A DNA stretch of 64,000 nt from an uncultured Negativicutes bacterium (GCA_900752195.1 CAADUJ010000001.1:25426-89425); one strand, 5' to 3'; positions 53,826 through 63,747 are shown, counted from the stretch's first letter. Notes: generated by a model not told the origin, from the sequence alone. Made by a program: numbers and translations.

Positions 53826-54745
53826 TGGGAGACGCTACTCGTGCTGCCTATGGCAACATTTTGAAAACTGAAATCTATAAAAATCCGAAGGTCGTCGTCC
53901 TCGATGCTGACCTTGGTAATGCAACGAAATCAAATAACTTTAAGTCTGTTGCACCGGACCGCTATTTTGATATGGGAATTTCCGAACAGGATATGATGGG
54001 AACAGCTGCAGGCTTTGCCGCTGCCGGACGGATTCCTATTGCCAGTACGTTTGCTGTCTTTGCAACGGGCCGTGCTTTTGAAATCATTCGCAACTCCATT
54101 TGCTATCCGAAACTGAACGTTAAAATCTGTGCAACCCATGCCGGATTGACTGTCGGTGAAGATGGTGGTTCTCATCAAGCTGTCGAAGATATTTCCCTGA
54201 TGCGGTCCTTGCCGAATATGACTGTCATCAATCCGGCAGACTGCAAAGAAGCGGAAGAAGCTATCAAAGCGGCTGTACAGTATGAAGGTCCTGTGTATAT
54301 CCGACTTGGTCGTGCCGCTGTACCTGATATTCATGATGACTCCTATACCTTTACATGGGGAAAAGGTGAAGTCCTCCGTGATGGTGGTGATGTAGCTATC
54401 ATCGCAACGGGCATCATGGTTGCAAAAGCCTTGGATGCTGCAGAAGCACTGGCAAAAGAAGGCATTCAAGCCACTGTTGTCAACATTCATACTATTAAAC
54501 CTATTGATGAAGAGCTCATCGTAGACGTGGCAAAGAAGACGGGCAAAATCGTGACGTGCGAAGAAGCTTCTGTCATTGGCGGGCTCGGTTCGGCTGTTGC
54601 AGAAGTGCTGGCTCGTAAATGCCCGACGAAACAGGCCTTTGTGGGCATTCAGGATACTTTTGGTGAATCTGGTTCACCAGCCGATTTGCTGAAAAAATAT
54701 GGCCTCACAGCTGAACATATTGTAAAAGCCGCGAAATCTCTATAA
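53825..54745 (+). CDS. Transketolase, C-terminal subunit
   Basis: 306 residues, the pyrimidine-binding plus C-terminal half. FDMGISEQDMMGTAAGFAAAG carries the catalytic Glu near residue 50, and THAGLTVGEDGGSHQAVEDISLMR near residue 105 is diagnostic. Start ATG at 53825, overlapping the stop of the N-terminal subunit, with AGGAGG upstream. Split transketolases are common in Firmicutes and archaea. DXP synthase is less likely, given the two-subunit layout. Confidence 0.93.
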   Translation: MGDATRAAYGNILKTEIYKNPKVVVLDADLGNATKSNNFKSVAPDRYFDMGISEQDMMGTAAGFAAAGRIPIASTFAVFATGRAFEIIRNSICYPKLNVKICATHAGLTVGEDGGSHQAVEDISLMRSLPNMTVINPADCKEAEEAIKAAVQYEGPVYIRLGRAAVPDIHDDSYTFTWGKGEVLRDGGDVAIIATGIMVAKALDAAEALAKEGIQATVVNIHTIKPIDEELIVDVAKKTGKIVTCEEASVIGGLGSAVAEVLARKCPTKQAFVGIQDTFGESGSPADLLKKYGLTAEHIVKAAKSL

Positions 54746-54772
54746 GGGATTCTGCTGCGCCACAATAGTATA

Positions 54773-54812
54773 AAAAATGCCGGCATGACGGAGATGGTCA
54801 TGCCGGTTCTTT
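54773..54812 (+). terminator. Terminator after the transketolase genes
   Basis: TGCCGGCATGAC and GTCATGCCGG form a strong GC-rich stem with a 7-base loop and a short T-run, between convergent genes. Confidence 0.85.
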
Positions 54813-54845
54813 GTATCTTTATGTACTATTGTATCGGAAGGAGTC

Positions 54846-55658
54846 TCATACATTATCAATATGGTAAATGCGAGCGGCATTTTTCCAAAAGATGTCATCC
54901 CAGTGTTCTTCTGGAATGAGGGCTTTAGTATATTCAATATAGTCTTCTAGGTTTGCTAACGGCCAGTCCGTACCGAACATCACGCGATCCCAGATGCCCA
55001 GATATTCCAGCCAGCCTCGCAGTGTTTTAATATACCAGTCACTTTTTTTCAAGAAGGCTTTCATATCAGGAATCTTTCCTTCAAGTAGTCCGGATAAGTC
55101 AACAGCAACATTGTGGTTTTTTTCCAGGACGGCTACGGCTTCTTCTAAGAAGGGGTTTCCAATATGACACATGACAATCTGGACATTGCGATGACGCACT
55201 GCCGCTTCGTCGAGCGTAAAGGGATGGCTGTACTTGAGGAGTGCCATATCCGTAGCTGTAAGCCCCGTATGGACGGCTACAGGTTTATGATACGTTTCAG
55301 CCAAATCAAAAATAGGGTCGACAGATGCATCGGAAACGTAGAAATAATTGTATCCTGGATAGAGCTTGATGCCTACGCATTGAGGCCGCTGCAGATGAAT
55401 CTCTACATTCTTCAGGATTTCCGGTGTCAAATCGGTACCGGTTTGTCTATCTAAGCCGATGCAATATCGCATGAAAGGTGGATAATGATGGGCTTCAGGT
55501 GATACAGTCTGATTGCCCATGACGATACCACATACGATGCCTAGTCGCTTGTATTCTGCTTGTAAATGGTATGCATTGTTTTCGTGTCCAGCTGCTTTTG
55601 CCAGCTCATTAAAGCCAGGAAAATCAGCAAAATGGAAATGAGAGTCTATGATTTTCAT
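54846..55658 (-). CDS. Amidohydrolase 2-family metal-dependent hydrolase
   Basis: 270 residues of the amidohydrolase 2 group. Metal-ligand motifs are IDSHFHF at the N-terminus, VHTG near residue 130, MCHIGNP near residue 163 and FGTDWPLA near residue 229. Members hydrolyse or decarboxylate small cyclic compounds, such as lactones or ACMSD-type substrates; the substrate here is unknown. ATG at 55658 is preferred over TTG at 55664 because AAGAAG lies at suitable distance. It is convergent with the transketolase genes. Confidence 0.85.
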   Translation of the reverse strand: MKIIDSHFHFADFPGFNELAKAAGHENNAYHLQAEYKRLGIVCGIVMGNQTVSPEAHHYPPFMRYCIGLDRQTGTDLTPEILKNVEIHLQRPQCVGIKLYPGYNYFYVSDASVDPIFDLAETYHKPVAVHTGLTATDMALLKYSHPFTLDEAAVRHRNVQIVMCHIGNPFLEEAVAVLEKNHNVAVDLSGLLEGKIPDMKAFLKKSDWYIKTLRGWLEYLGIWDRVMFGTDWPLANLEDYIEYTKALIPEEHWDDIFWKNAARIYHIDNV

Positions 55659-55866
55659 TGGCAATTCTTCTTTCTTTATAGTAATACTTAAATCGACGTA
55701 ATGACTAAATTATATCACACTTTTACAGATTTCAAGAGATGTCATTTTATTTCTTTTTTTGGCTATGACGAGGTTTTAGAATAATTAAGTAGGCCTTTAG
55801 AGAAATAGGGTGTATTTTTTAGCAACAAATTCGTATTTTAAAAATATATTCAATAGCGCCTGTATT

Positions 55867-55896
55867 TTGACAGGAAATGATTAAAACACGTATAAT
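55867..55896 (+). promoter_or_regulatory. Promoter of brnQ
   Basis: TTGACA (55867-55872) and TATAAT (55891-55896), both consensus hexamers, are separated by 18 bases. The rest of the 290-base gap back to the amidohydrolase gene is AT-rich without a gene. Confidence 0.8.
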
Positions 55897-55950
55897 AGAG
55901 CCATTATGTGAGGGGTGAGGGAATACTGGTAAAGGAGTTTTTGTTACATT

Positions 55951-57273
55951 ATGATTAAAAATGGTTTGCAAATTGGTTTGTTGATTTTTGGCATGACCTT
56001 TGGCGCAGGGAATCTTATTTTTCCGCCATCTTTAGGCTTCCAGTCAGGCCCCTTGTTCTGGCCGGCCGTCATTGGCTTCATCATTTCTGGTGTAGGCATG
56101 CCTGTCGTATCCCTAATTATGGGGACTTTTAATCCCGGCGGTTTTCGTGCTGAAATGAATCGTAAGATTTCGCCGCTTTTTTCACTAGTCATCTTGACGA
56201 TTATCTACTTAGCCATTGGACCGCTCATGGCCATTCCCCGCACGGCGGCGACGGCTTTTTCCATTGGTATCCTGCCTTTAGCAGGGGATGGTTCGCTCCA
56301 GCTTGGAATGTATACACTTATTTATTTTGCGTTGGCCTGGTGGCTTTCGGTGACGCCGTCTAAGCTGTTATCGTATATTGGCAAGGTGCTGACGCCCATT
56401 TTTGCAGTTATGATTGTGGCCTTGTTCGTCATGGGCCTGGCCGCTTTTACGATGCCTGAACTCGTGGCACCTATGGGAAAATATAGTGATGCCGCCTTTG
56501 GTACAGGTTTCATCGAAGGGTATAACACCGTCGATACCATTGCTGCCTTTGCATTCTGTATCATCGCATTGAAGACGATGGAGACAATGCAGTTTTCTTC
56601 TCGTCGTGATTACTATATCAGCGTTTGGGCGGCCGGTGCCTGTGTGGCGGTACTCATGGGATTCCTGTATTTAGGTCTGGCTCTCTTAGGGAATCATTTC
56701 CCTATTCCTGCCGATGTATATGGCAATCCATCTATTAACCTTGGTGCCTATGTCTTGACACAGACATCGTATGCCCTTTTCGGAGATATAGGCGTCTGGT
56801 TCCTGGCAATCATGGTATCCCTTACGTGCTTTACGACGTCTGTCGGCCTCATCGCCGCTGTATCGGAATTTTTTGCCGATGAATTTCCTCGCCTTTCGTA
56901 TAAGGCATATGTGACTATTATCACTTTATTCAGTCTGGGTGCGGCCAATATGGGATTGAATCAGATCATTCATCTGACATTGCCTATTTTGCTCTTTGTC
57001 TATCCTATTGCCATTACGGTCGTCATGCTCATCATCGTCAATAAATTGGTGAAATTGTCTCGTATTGGCATGCGATTGGCTGTTGCAGCAGCTGCTGTTT
57101 GTGCAATCTTTGATATTGGGCATCAATATTTTTCCATTGCCGCTGCGACATCGGTCGTAGAAAAATTGCCTTTAGGTATGAGCGGTCTGGGATGGTTTGT
57201 TCCCGTATTGATTTGTATCGCCTTGTCTTTCGTCTTACCTCAGAAAATTTCGGGTAATGTAGACGCACAATAG
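55951..57273 (+). CDS. brnQ: Branched-chain amino acid:cation symporter, BrnQ type
   Basis: 440 residues with about twelve hydrophobic helices. The N-terminal MTFGAGNLIFPPSLGFQSG and PRTAATAFSIG segments are diagnostic of the LIVCS (BrnQ) family, which takes up leucine, isoleucine and valine with sodium or protons. AAAGGAG lies about 13 bases before the ATG. The gene has its own promoter and terminator, with a TetR gene directly downstream in the same direction. Confidence 0.92.
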   Translation: MIKNGLQIGLLIFGMTFGAGNLIFPPSLGFQSGPLFWPAVIGFIISGVGMPVVSLIMGTFNPGGFRAEMNRKISPLFSLVILTIIYLAIGPLMAIPRTAATAFSIGILPLAGDGSLQLGMYTLIYFALAWWLSVTPSKLLSYIGKVLTPIFAVMIVALFVMGLAAFTMPELVAPMGKYSDAAFGTGFIEGYNTVDTIAAFAFCIIALKTMETMQFSSRRDYYISVWAAGACVAVLMGFLYLGLALLGNHFPIPADVYGNPSINLGAYVLTQTSYALFGDIGVWFLAIMVSLTCFTTSVGLIAAVSEFFADEFPRLSYKAYVTIITLFSLGAANMGLNQIIHLTLPILLFVYPIAITVVMLIIVNKLVKLSRIGMRLAVAAAAVCAIFDIGHQYFSIAAATSVVEKLPLGMSGLGWFVPVLICIALSFVLPQKISGNVDAQ

Positions 57274-57299
57274 CTGTGGTTGGCTGACATATACGTATG

Positions 57300-57336
57300 A
57301 AAAGCAGAAGTCAAGAAAAGGGCTTCTGCTTTTTTC
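57300..57336 (+). terminator. Terminator after brnQ
   Basis: AAAAGCAGAAG and CTTCTGCTTTT form a perfect stem with a 12-base loop and a T-run. The T-run runs directly into the -35 of the next promoter. Confidence 0.85.
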
Positions 57337-57366
57337 TTGACAAAATATTAGAATTAATTCTAGAAT
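57337..57366 (+). promoter_or_regulatory. Promoter with TetR-type operator
   Basis: TTGACA (57337-57342) and TAGAAT (57361-57366) are 18 bases apart. A perfect 14-base palindrome TAGAATTAATTCTA (57349-57362) fills the spacer and enters the -10 box, as expected for an autorepressed TetR gene. Confidence 0.7.
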
Positions 57367-57425
57367 GTCATTGTACATACTGCTATGTATACAGAGATTA
57401 TGCAGAATCAAAAGGATGTGATGAA

Positions 57426-58031
57426 ATGGCTGACAACCATATAACAAAGCGTAAGCTCAAGACAGCTGCCAATCGTCAATATATACTCCATGTATCACAG
57501 CAGCTTTTTGCTCAATATGGTTATGAAAAAACGTCGATGAAAGAGATTAGCGCAGCCACAAAACTGCCCATCGGTTCTTTATATTATCATTTTAAAAATA
57601 AAGAAGATATTCTTTTACAAATCTGCACAGATGTAGCGAAGACACCCATGCCGGCGCTGACGCAGGAAACACTGGAGAAGGCTCGGTCTCCTTATCAGCC
57701 TTTGTTTCATGAAATTGATCACTATGGTGATATCTGGGCGACTGCGGGAGCTGCTGTGGCGTATAACGTATATGCCACCTTCGAGCATATTTATGATGTA
57801 GAAGGTAATTACCATTCTGTACCTTTCTATAATAATATGCTTAACTTCATTACCATTGCCCAGAATCTGGGCACTTTTGATCAGACCCTTTCGCCGGAAG
57901 AAGCGACTGATTATCTTTTCATGATCACGAGAACCTTGATTTATGAATGGGCTCTGGCCCGCTTCCATGACCATCAGGTATGGCTTTGCGGGAAATACGT
58001 GCCACGTATATTGAAAACATTTATCCTATAA
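57426..58031 (+). CDS. TetR/AcrR-family transcriptional regulator
   Basis: 201 residues. The N-terminal HTH is clear (ILHVSQQLFAQYGYEKTSMKEISAATKLPIGSLYYHFKNKEDIL). The C-terminal ~140 residues are a helical ligand-binding domain without recognisable specificity. ATG at 57426 follows AAGGATGTG. The palindrome in its own promoter (57349-57362) suggests autoregulation. Its other targets are unknown; brnQ upstream or the PPOX gene downstream are positional candidates, but no second copy of the palindrome was seen near them. Confidence 0.88.
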   Translation: MADNHITKRKLKTAANRQYILHVSQQLFAQYGYEKTSMKEISAATKLPIGSLYYHFKNKEDILLQICTDVAKTPMPALTQETLEKARSPYQPLFHEIDHYGDIWATAGAAVAYNVYATFEHIYDVEGNYHSVPFYNNMLNFITIAQNLGTFDQTLSPEEATDYLFMITRTLIYEWALARFHDHQVWLCGKYVPRILKTFIL

Positions 58032-58060
58032 AACGTACACGTAAAGACGTAAAAATACAG

Positions 58061-58105
58061 GAAAATCCCCTTTTTACTGGATATTCGGTAAAGAGGGGAT
58101 TTTTC
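58061..58105 (+). terminator. Bidirectional terminator between tetR-type and PPOX genes
   Basis: AAAATCCCCTTTTTAC and GTAAAGAGGGGATTTT pair with one mismatch around a 10-base loop between convergent genes. Confidence 0.85.
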
Positions 58106-58234
58106 AGAAGTCGCTCCTAGGCGTTCACAGATGGTATGGTGTCGTTAAACATAGCAGTATCAGAAATGACTGAGGGCAGTTTTTTGCGCACTTTTATAGA
58201 ATAATCGGGAGTGCAGAGAGCGAAGGAGCGTCGC

Positions 58235-58609
58235 TTAGATGGTTTGGACACATGTGGCAGGCGTGAAAATAAAGACACGACTAGCCCACGTGCATTTTTC
58301 TTTCATTCTGTCGAATAAAGGACCTTCACTCGCAAAGGAAGCAGTACCCGTTAAAAGGCAACCTGTACCCATACCCATTTTACCCTGTACTTCATGGCTG
58401 CCAATGACGACTTCGACATCAGGATTCAGATTGACATTTTTTTCTGTCTTATGGAATCCAAAGCAAGGGATGAGAACCTTTTCATCATCCGTTACAATAA
58501 GATACTTATTCCATGTGTTGACGATATGCGGTTTACCTTCTGCATTGACGGAGGCAATCGATACGATACCGTCATGTTTGAGACAATCAAAAAATACAGT
58601 TGTTAACAT
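58235..58609 (-). CDS. Pyridoxamine 5'-phosphate oxidase-family (flavin-binding) protein
   Basis: 124 residues of the PPOX/FMN-binding split-barrel fold: IVSIASVNAEGKPHIVNTW near the N-terminus, IPCFGFHKTEKNVNLNPDVEVVIGS in the middle. It is too short and diverged to be a true PdxH. Related small proteins bind FMN or F420-like flavins. ATG at 58609 is preferred because AAGGAG touches the ATG at 58618. Function is unknown. Confidence 0.8.
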   Translation of the reverse strand: MLTTVFFDCLKHDGIVSIASVNAEGKPHIVNTWNKYLIVTDDEKVLIPCFGFHKTEKNVNLNPDVEVVIGSHEVQGKMGMGTGCLLTGTASFASEGPLFDRMKEKCTWASRVFIFTPATCVQTI

Positions 58610-58834
58610 CGTTTTCATCTCCTTAATGAATCAAGTGTGTCTAAGAGGACACGAATGGTATTCAAATGGAATTTAATTATATCAGACATGATGATAAAAG
58701 TATATCGTGTTCACGATAGAAAGTATGTTTATGTCATGATAGGGAGAAGGGGACTGAAGCTGGAATAGGAGGTGTATTTTTTCGATTCATTTGTAGTATA
58801 ATGAATAGCAAATGAGTAGTAAAGGAGAATAGGA

Positions 58835-61800
58835 ATGAGACCTTTTGTCCACTTACATGTCCATACTCAGTACAGCCTTTTCGATGGCATGTGCCGCATC
58901 CCGGAAATGGTGGCCCGGGCAAAAGAGTTGAACATGCCTGCCGTAGCGATTACGGATCATGGCAATATGTATGGCGTCATCCACTTATACAAAGAATGTC
59001 AATCCCAGGGCATCAAGCCGATTTTGGGGTGCGAAATTTATATGACCCGCGGTAGCCGCTTTGAAAAAAAGGCTAAGGAACGGCTCAGTCATCTTATTTT
59101 ATTGGCAAAGGATTTACGTGGCTATCACAATCTCGTCAAAATCGTGTCGAAGGGCTTTATCGATGGAGAAAACAACTATCACCGTCCTCGCGTTGATTTT
59201 GATTTGCTTGAGCAGTATCATGAAGGGCTCATAGCTCTCAGCGCTTGCATTGAAGGACAGGTGCAACAGGATATTATCAATCGCAATGAAGAAGGTGCGC
59301 GTCGTACGTTAGAACGTCTCCTTTCTATATTCGGCAAAGACGATTTTTATTTAGAAGTACAAAATCACGGTCTTCCGGAAGAACAGCTCGTGCGCAATAC
59401 GTTTAAACGGTGGGCTTCTGAATATGGGTTGTCTCTGGTCGCAACGAATGATTATCATTATATCCGGCAGTCTGATGCAGCAGCACAGGAAGTAAAGCTG
59501 TGTATTTCTACAGGGGCAACGTTACAGGATCCGACACATTTCCGATTTTCTAATGATCAGTTCTACATGAAAGACGGAAATGAAATGGAAGCGCTGTTTT
59601 CGGATATGCCGGAAGCGATTGATACGTCTCTTGAAATTGCTGAAAAATGTAATGTCCATATCCCCTTTGATGAACGTCATTTACCACAGTTCCCTGTGCC
59701 GCAAGGTGAGACGGATGAATCGTACTTACGAAAGCTTTGTGAAGAAGCATTGCCAGACCGGTATCAGCCGGTAACGGATGAAGTTCGAAAACGCCTTGAT
59801 TATGAGCTCAGCGTCATCAATGAAATGGGGTTCCCTTCCTATTTTCTTATCGTATGGGACTATGTAAAGTATGCGCGTGATCATCAGATCCCTGTAGGTC
59901 CCGGCCGTGGTTCTGCAGCGGGGTCTGTCGTAGCCTATTTGTTGGGAATTACCGGACTGGATCCATTGAAATACAACCTTCTTTTTGAACGGTTCCTCAA
60001 TCCGGAACGCGTGACCATGCCTGATATTGATATGGACTTTTGCTATGAAAACAGAGGCAAGGTCATCGATTATGTAACAAGAAAATACGGTGCTGATCAT
60101 GTGGCTCAAATCATCACTTTTGGTACATTGGCGGCTCGGGCCGTATTGCGTGACGTGGGACGTGTATTGGATATGCCCTTGAGCGAAGTGAATCGCGTCG
60201 TTAAAATGGTGCCTAATGAACTGGGGATTACATTGCAAAAGGCACTCGAAAAGAGCAAGGACTTTCGTAAGGAATATAATTCGAATCCTCAGGTCCACGA
60301 ACTCATCGAATATGGAAAAGTCCTGGAAGGCTTGCCTCGTCATTCTTCTACGCATGCTGCCGGTGTCGTTATTTCAGCGGCTCCTGTTGATGATTATGTT
60401 CCCGTCCAGCATTCAAAGGAAGGATATTTAACCACTCAATACGATAAAGATCTCGTCGAAGAACTGGGCCTTCTGAAGATGGACTTTTTAGGTCTTCGGA
60501 CGCTTACTGTCATCGGCGACTGCGTTAAGCTAGTCAAGGCCAACAGGGGAATTGATCTGGATGTGACGAAGATTCCTCTCGATGATCCTGAAACGGGAAA
60601 ACTCCTCACTATTGGCGATACGGCGGGGGTTTTTCAGATGGAATCGGATGGCATCACCAATCTTGTCAAGGAATTGGCGCCTACTCACTTTGAGGACATG
60701 ATTCCGACTGTTGCTTTATATCGGCCTGGCCCTCTTGGCAGTGGTATGGTTACAGACTTTATTAAACGGAGTCATGGCGAGACAAAGGTTACGTATCTCC
60801 ATCCGCTCTTAGAGCCTATTTTAAAGGATACATATGGTGTTATTTTGTATCAGGAACAGGTTATGCAGATTGCATCTGCCATGGGAGGATTTTCGCTGGG
60901 ACAGGCAGATCTGCTCCGTCGAGCCATGGGGAAGAAAAAGGAGTCTATCCTGGTGGCACAGCGAGAAAATTTCTTGGCTGGAACGCGTAAGAATGGTATT
61001 GATGATGCTGTTGCCAACAAGGTGTTTGATCTCATGTTGTACTTTGCAGGTTATGGGTTTAATAAATCCCATTCAGCTGCCTATGCGTATATTGCCTGGC
61101 AGACGGCATATTTAAAAGTCCACTATCGACCAGAATTCATGGCGGCGACCATGACGAGTATGATTAACGATATCAGCAAAATCAGCTATTACATCATGGA
61201 GTGTCGGCGCCATGGCGTTCCTGTTCTTTCGCCGGATGTCAATGCCAGCGTGTACATGTTTTCTGTTCAAGGTGATAGTATCCGTTTCGGCCTTTCCGGT
61301 ATAAAAAGTGTAGGAGAAAATGCCATTGCTGAAATTGTAAAGCAACGTAAAGCAGAAGGTCCATACCAGTCGCTTTCAGATTTTTGTAGTCGCGTCGATC
61401 TCCATATTGTTGGGCGCCGAGCCATTGAAAGCCTTATAAAAGGTGGTGCAATGGATTGTTTTGGCAAGTATCGATCCCAGCTACTCGATGTTCTCGACCA
61501 GGCCATGAGTATGGGAAGTCTCGTTAAGAAGGACCGTGATTCCGGCCAGATGGGACTTTTCGATATGGGGGAAGAACCTGTGGTCAATGAGCTAAATTAT
61601 CCTGATGTACCAGATTATTCCATGGAAATGAAGCTCGCCATGGAAAAGGAATATGATGGATTTTATTTCTCTGGCCATCCTTTAAATAAATATAAGAAAA
61701 TAATGGACGCCCTTATGCCTATTTCCGTTCTTTTTGGTGAAAATAATGATTCTTATGACGGGCGCGTGATGCGGATTGGAGGCCTCATTACAGCCAAGCG

Positions 61801-62308
61801 GCAAGTCATGACGAAGCGGAATGATGCCATGGCCATCTTGACGGTAGAAGATTTTACGAATGCTGTGACTGTTGTTGTATTTCCCAAAACATACAGTCGT
61901 TACGTAAATGATACGGCTGTCGACCTGCCTGTGTGTATCCGTGGCAAAGCTGATATTAGTGACGACTCAGTTCAGATTATTGCAGAAGAGCTGACACCGC
62001 TGGGAAAAGAGGAGAATCGTCTGCCCGTTCCCAAGCAAGAAGCAGTTCGACATCTCGAGGGTATGTGGAAGCCTGATATGGGAACAAAACTGTATATCAA
62101 GATACCGGCATCGCAGGAAAAATCAGATTTGGGAAACAGGATAGGTCGCGTCTTGCAGAAATATCCGGGTCCCGTCAAAGTGTATTTTTATCTCATGGGA
62201 ACGAGGCGTACTATATTAACTAAACAATCTTTTTGGGTACAAACCGATGAAAATCTTCATCGGGAACTCCAGGATATGTTAGCGCCAGGTTCACTGGCCA
62301 TCCGATAG
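58835..62308 (+). CDS. dnaE: DNA polymerase III subunit alpha
   Basis: 1157 residues, normal for DnaE. The N-terminal PHP domain begins FVHLHVHTQYSLFDG and keeps ITDHGNMYG. The polymerase core includes PVGPGRGSAAGSVVAYLLGIT near residue 355 and the catalytic PDIDMDF near residue 403. The HhH region follows, then a C-terminal OB fold (GGLITAKRQVMTKRNDAMAILTVED) near residue 985. It is the replicative polymerase of the DnaE type; a PolC elsewhere is possible but not seen here. AAAGGAG precedes the ATG, and TATAAT at 58797-58802 is the likely -10. Confidence 0.96.
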   Translation: MRPFVHLHVHTQYSLFDGMCRIPEMVARAKELNMPAVAITDHGNMYGVIHLYKECQSQGIKPILGCEIYMTRGSRFEKKAKERLSHLILLAKDLRGYHNLVKIVSKGFIDGENNYHRPRVDFDLLEQYHEGLIALSACIEGQVQQDIINRNEEGARRTLERLLSIFGKDDFYLEVQNHGLPEEQLVRNTFKRWASEYGLSLVATNDYHYIRQSDAAAQEVKLCISTGATLQDPTHFRFSNDQFYMKDGNEMEALFSDMPEAIDTSLEIAEKCNVHIPFDERHLPQFPVPQGETDESYLRKLCEEALPDRYQPVTDEVRKRLDYELSVINEMGFPSYFLIVWDYVKYARDHQIPVGPGRGSAAGSVVAYLLGITGLDPLKYNLLFERFLNPERVTMPDIDMDFCYENRGKVIDYVTRKYGADHVAQIITFGTLAARAVLRDVGRVLDMPLSEVNRVVKMVPNELGITLQKALEKSKDFRKEYNSNPQVHELIEYGKVLEGLPRHSSTHAAGVVISAAPVDDYVPVQHSKEGYLTTQYDKDLVEELGLLKMDFLGLRTLTVIGDCVKLVKANRGIDLDVTKIPLDDPETGKLLTIGDTAGVFQMESDGITNLVKELAPTHFEDMIPTVALYRPGPLGSGMVTDFIKRSHGETKVTYLHPLLEPILKDTYGVILYQEQVMQIASAMGGFSLGQADLLRRAMGKKKESILVAQRENFLAGTRKNGIDDAVANKVFDLMLYFAGYGFNKSHSAAYAYIAWQTAYLKVHYRPEFMAATMTSMINDISKISYYIMECRRHGVPVLSPDVNASVYMFSVQGDSIRFGLSGIKSVGENAIAEIVKQRKAEGPYQSLSDFCSRVDLHIVGRRAIESLIKGGAMDCFGKYRSQLLDVLDQAMSMGSLVKKDRDSGQMGLFDMGEEPVVNELNYPDVPDYSMEMKLAMEKEYDGFYFSGHPLNKYKKIMDALMPISVLFGENNDSYDGRVMRIGGLITAKRQVMTKRNDAMAILTVEDFTNAVTVVVFPKTYSRYVNDTAVDLPVCIRGKADISDDSVQIIAEELTPLGKEENRLPVPKQEAVRHLEGMWKPDMGTKLYIKIPASQEKSDLGNRIGRVLQKYPGPVKVYFYLMGTRRTILTKQSFWVQTDENLHRELQDMLAPGSLAIR

Positions 62309-62321
62309 CCCTTATTGGGCA

Positions 62322-62370
62322 CCAGTATAAAAAAAGTCTCTTTTTTAGTAAGAGACTTTTTTTATACTGG
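62322..62370 (+). terminator. Long bidirectional terminator between dnaE and the CDF transporter
   Basis: The arms 62322-62342 and 62350-62370 are perfect 21-base inverted repeats with a 7-base loop. They contain both A- and T-runs, so it can stop transcription from either convergent gene. Confidence 0.95.
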
Positions 62371-62378
62371 AAAGGCCA

Positions 62379-63569
62379 TTATTTAGTTGGCATATCGTCC
62401 ATTTCTGGGAGCATATGGGAAATGATGAGATGGTAATTCGGGTGTGCCTTATGAATGGATGCGGCAATCGTCTTTTCGATACGGCGATTGTTTTCTTCGT
62501 AATATTCTTCCCTTGGGATATGCAAGTCACAGATGATGTTGGGGTGGAGAGCACCGGCTGTAAAGCGAAGGTTATCCGTATGATAGCGAGGATAATCTCG
62601 CTGAATTACTTCGTCCAGGACGTGCCGCATACGGGTAATCGTGGCTGGATCCGTACATAAAGGATCCATGTGGACGTTAATATTGATTTGAAATTTTTTA
62701 ATCAAATCATCCTCTAATTGATCAACAGCTGCATGGACTTCAACGATATCAGCCGTGTCAGGGACTTCTACATGAACAGAGGCATATTTTCTTCCCGGAC
62801 CATAATCATGGATATTGAGTTGATGAAAGCCTGTGACAAAAGGGCACTGCATGATGCAATTTGAGATTTCTGCTACGAGTATTGGATCCGGTGCCTGCCC
62901 TAAAAGAATATTGACGACATCCCGGGCCAGAGTAAAACCGGAGTAGAGGATGAGCAGGCCGATTGCTGTGCCGGCAAGTGCATCGATAGGTAAGGTCGTA
63001 TATTGTTGTGCAATCGTTGCGATAAGTACGCCAGTTGTGGCAATGGCATCGTTGATGCTGTCGGAAGCCGTCGCTTCGTTGACTTTAGAATCAATTTTCT
63101 TTGCAATGTATCGATTGTACAAGCACATCCAATATTTTACACCAATGGACACGACGAGAACGGTTACGCCCCATATAGAAAAGTCTAGAGGTTCAGGATT
63201 AAAGAATTTCAAAATCGATGTTTCACAAAGTTTATATCCTACGAAAAGGATGATGAGGGAAATAGCAAGAGACGATAAATATTCAAATCGGCCGTGACCA
63301 AAAGGGTGGTCTTCATCAGGCGGTCGATTACTTAATTTTGCACTCAAGATGGAAATGACAGATGAGCCCATGTCACTTAAGTTATTAAATGCATCGGAAA
63401 TGATGGCAATACTGCCAGCTGTAAACCCGACGAGGAATTTTCCTGAAAAGAGTAAGAAATTACATATAATACCAATAAGACCGGCAATGACACTGTATTG
63501 TTCCCGCACTTTTTTATCTGTTACATTATCATAGTCGGCTATACAATGATGTATAATAAATTCTATCAA
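62379..63569 (-). CDS. Cation diffusion facilitator (CDF) family transporter
   Basis: 396 residues. The N-terminal ~210 residues hold six membrane helices with paired metal-site motifs (SDAFNNLSDMGSS near helix 2; DSINDAIATTG near helix 5) and the VEYLSS-like GRFEYLSSLAIS. The cytosolic C-terminal part is long (~190 residues) with His/Asp-rich pieces, beyond the usual single CDF_C domain. It would export divalent metals such as Zn, Fe or Mn. The start is TTG at 63569 with GAGGG 8 bases upstream; an in-frame ATG at 63602 has no ribosome binding site. Confidence 0.88.
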   Translation of the reverse strand: MIEFIIHHCIADYDNVTDKKVREQYSVIAGLIGIICNFLLFSGKFLVGFTAGSIAIISDAFNNLSDMGSSVISILSAKLSNRPPDEDHPFGHGRFEYLSSLAISLIILFVGYKLCETSILKFFNPEPLDFSIWGVTVLVVSIGVKYWMCLYNRYIAKKIDSKVNEATASDSINDAIATTGVLIATIAQQYTTLPIDALAGTAIGLLILYSGFTLARDVVNILLGQAPDPILVAEISNCIMQCPFVTGFHQLNIHDYGPGRKYASVHVEVPDTADIVEVHAAVDQLEDDLIKKFQININVHMDPLCTDPATITRMRHVLDEVIQRDYPRYHTDNLRFTAGALHPNIICDLHIPREEYYEENNRRIEKTIAASIHKAHPNYHLIISHMLPEMDDMPTK

Positions 63570-63718
63570 AAGTATCACCCTCTTTTTTAGTTTAGTGTAC
63601 ATTGTAACACAAAATAAGCGATTGAAAAGGAGTTTTTAAAAATGTTGAGAAAATTTTTAATATAAATGAGAATAGATATAGACATCGCCGCGATGAAAAG
63701 AAAAATATAAAAATAGTA

Positions 63719-63747
63719 TTGACATTCTACTAGGATAGTGATAACAT
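63719..63747 (+). promoter_or_regulatory. rRNA operon promoter P1
   Basis: TTGACA (63719-63724) and TAACAT (63742-63747) are separated by 17 bases in an AT-rich stretch (63603-63718), which may act as an UP element and holds no gene. Confidence 0.75.
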
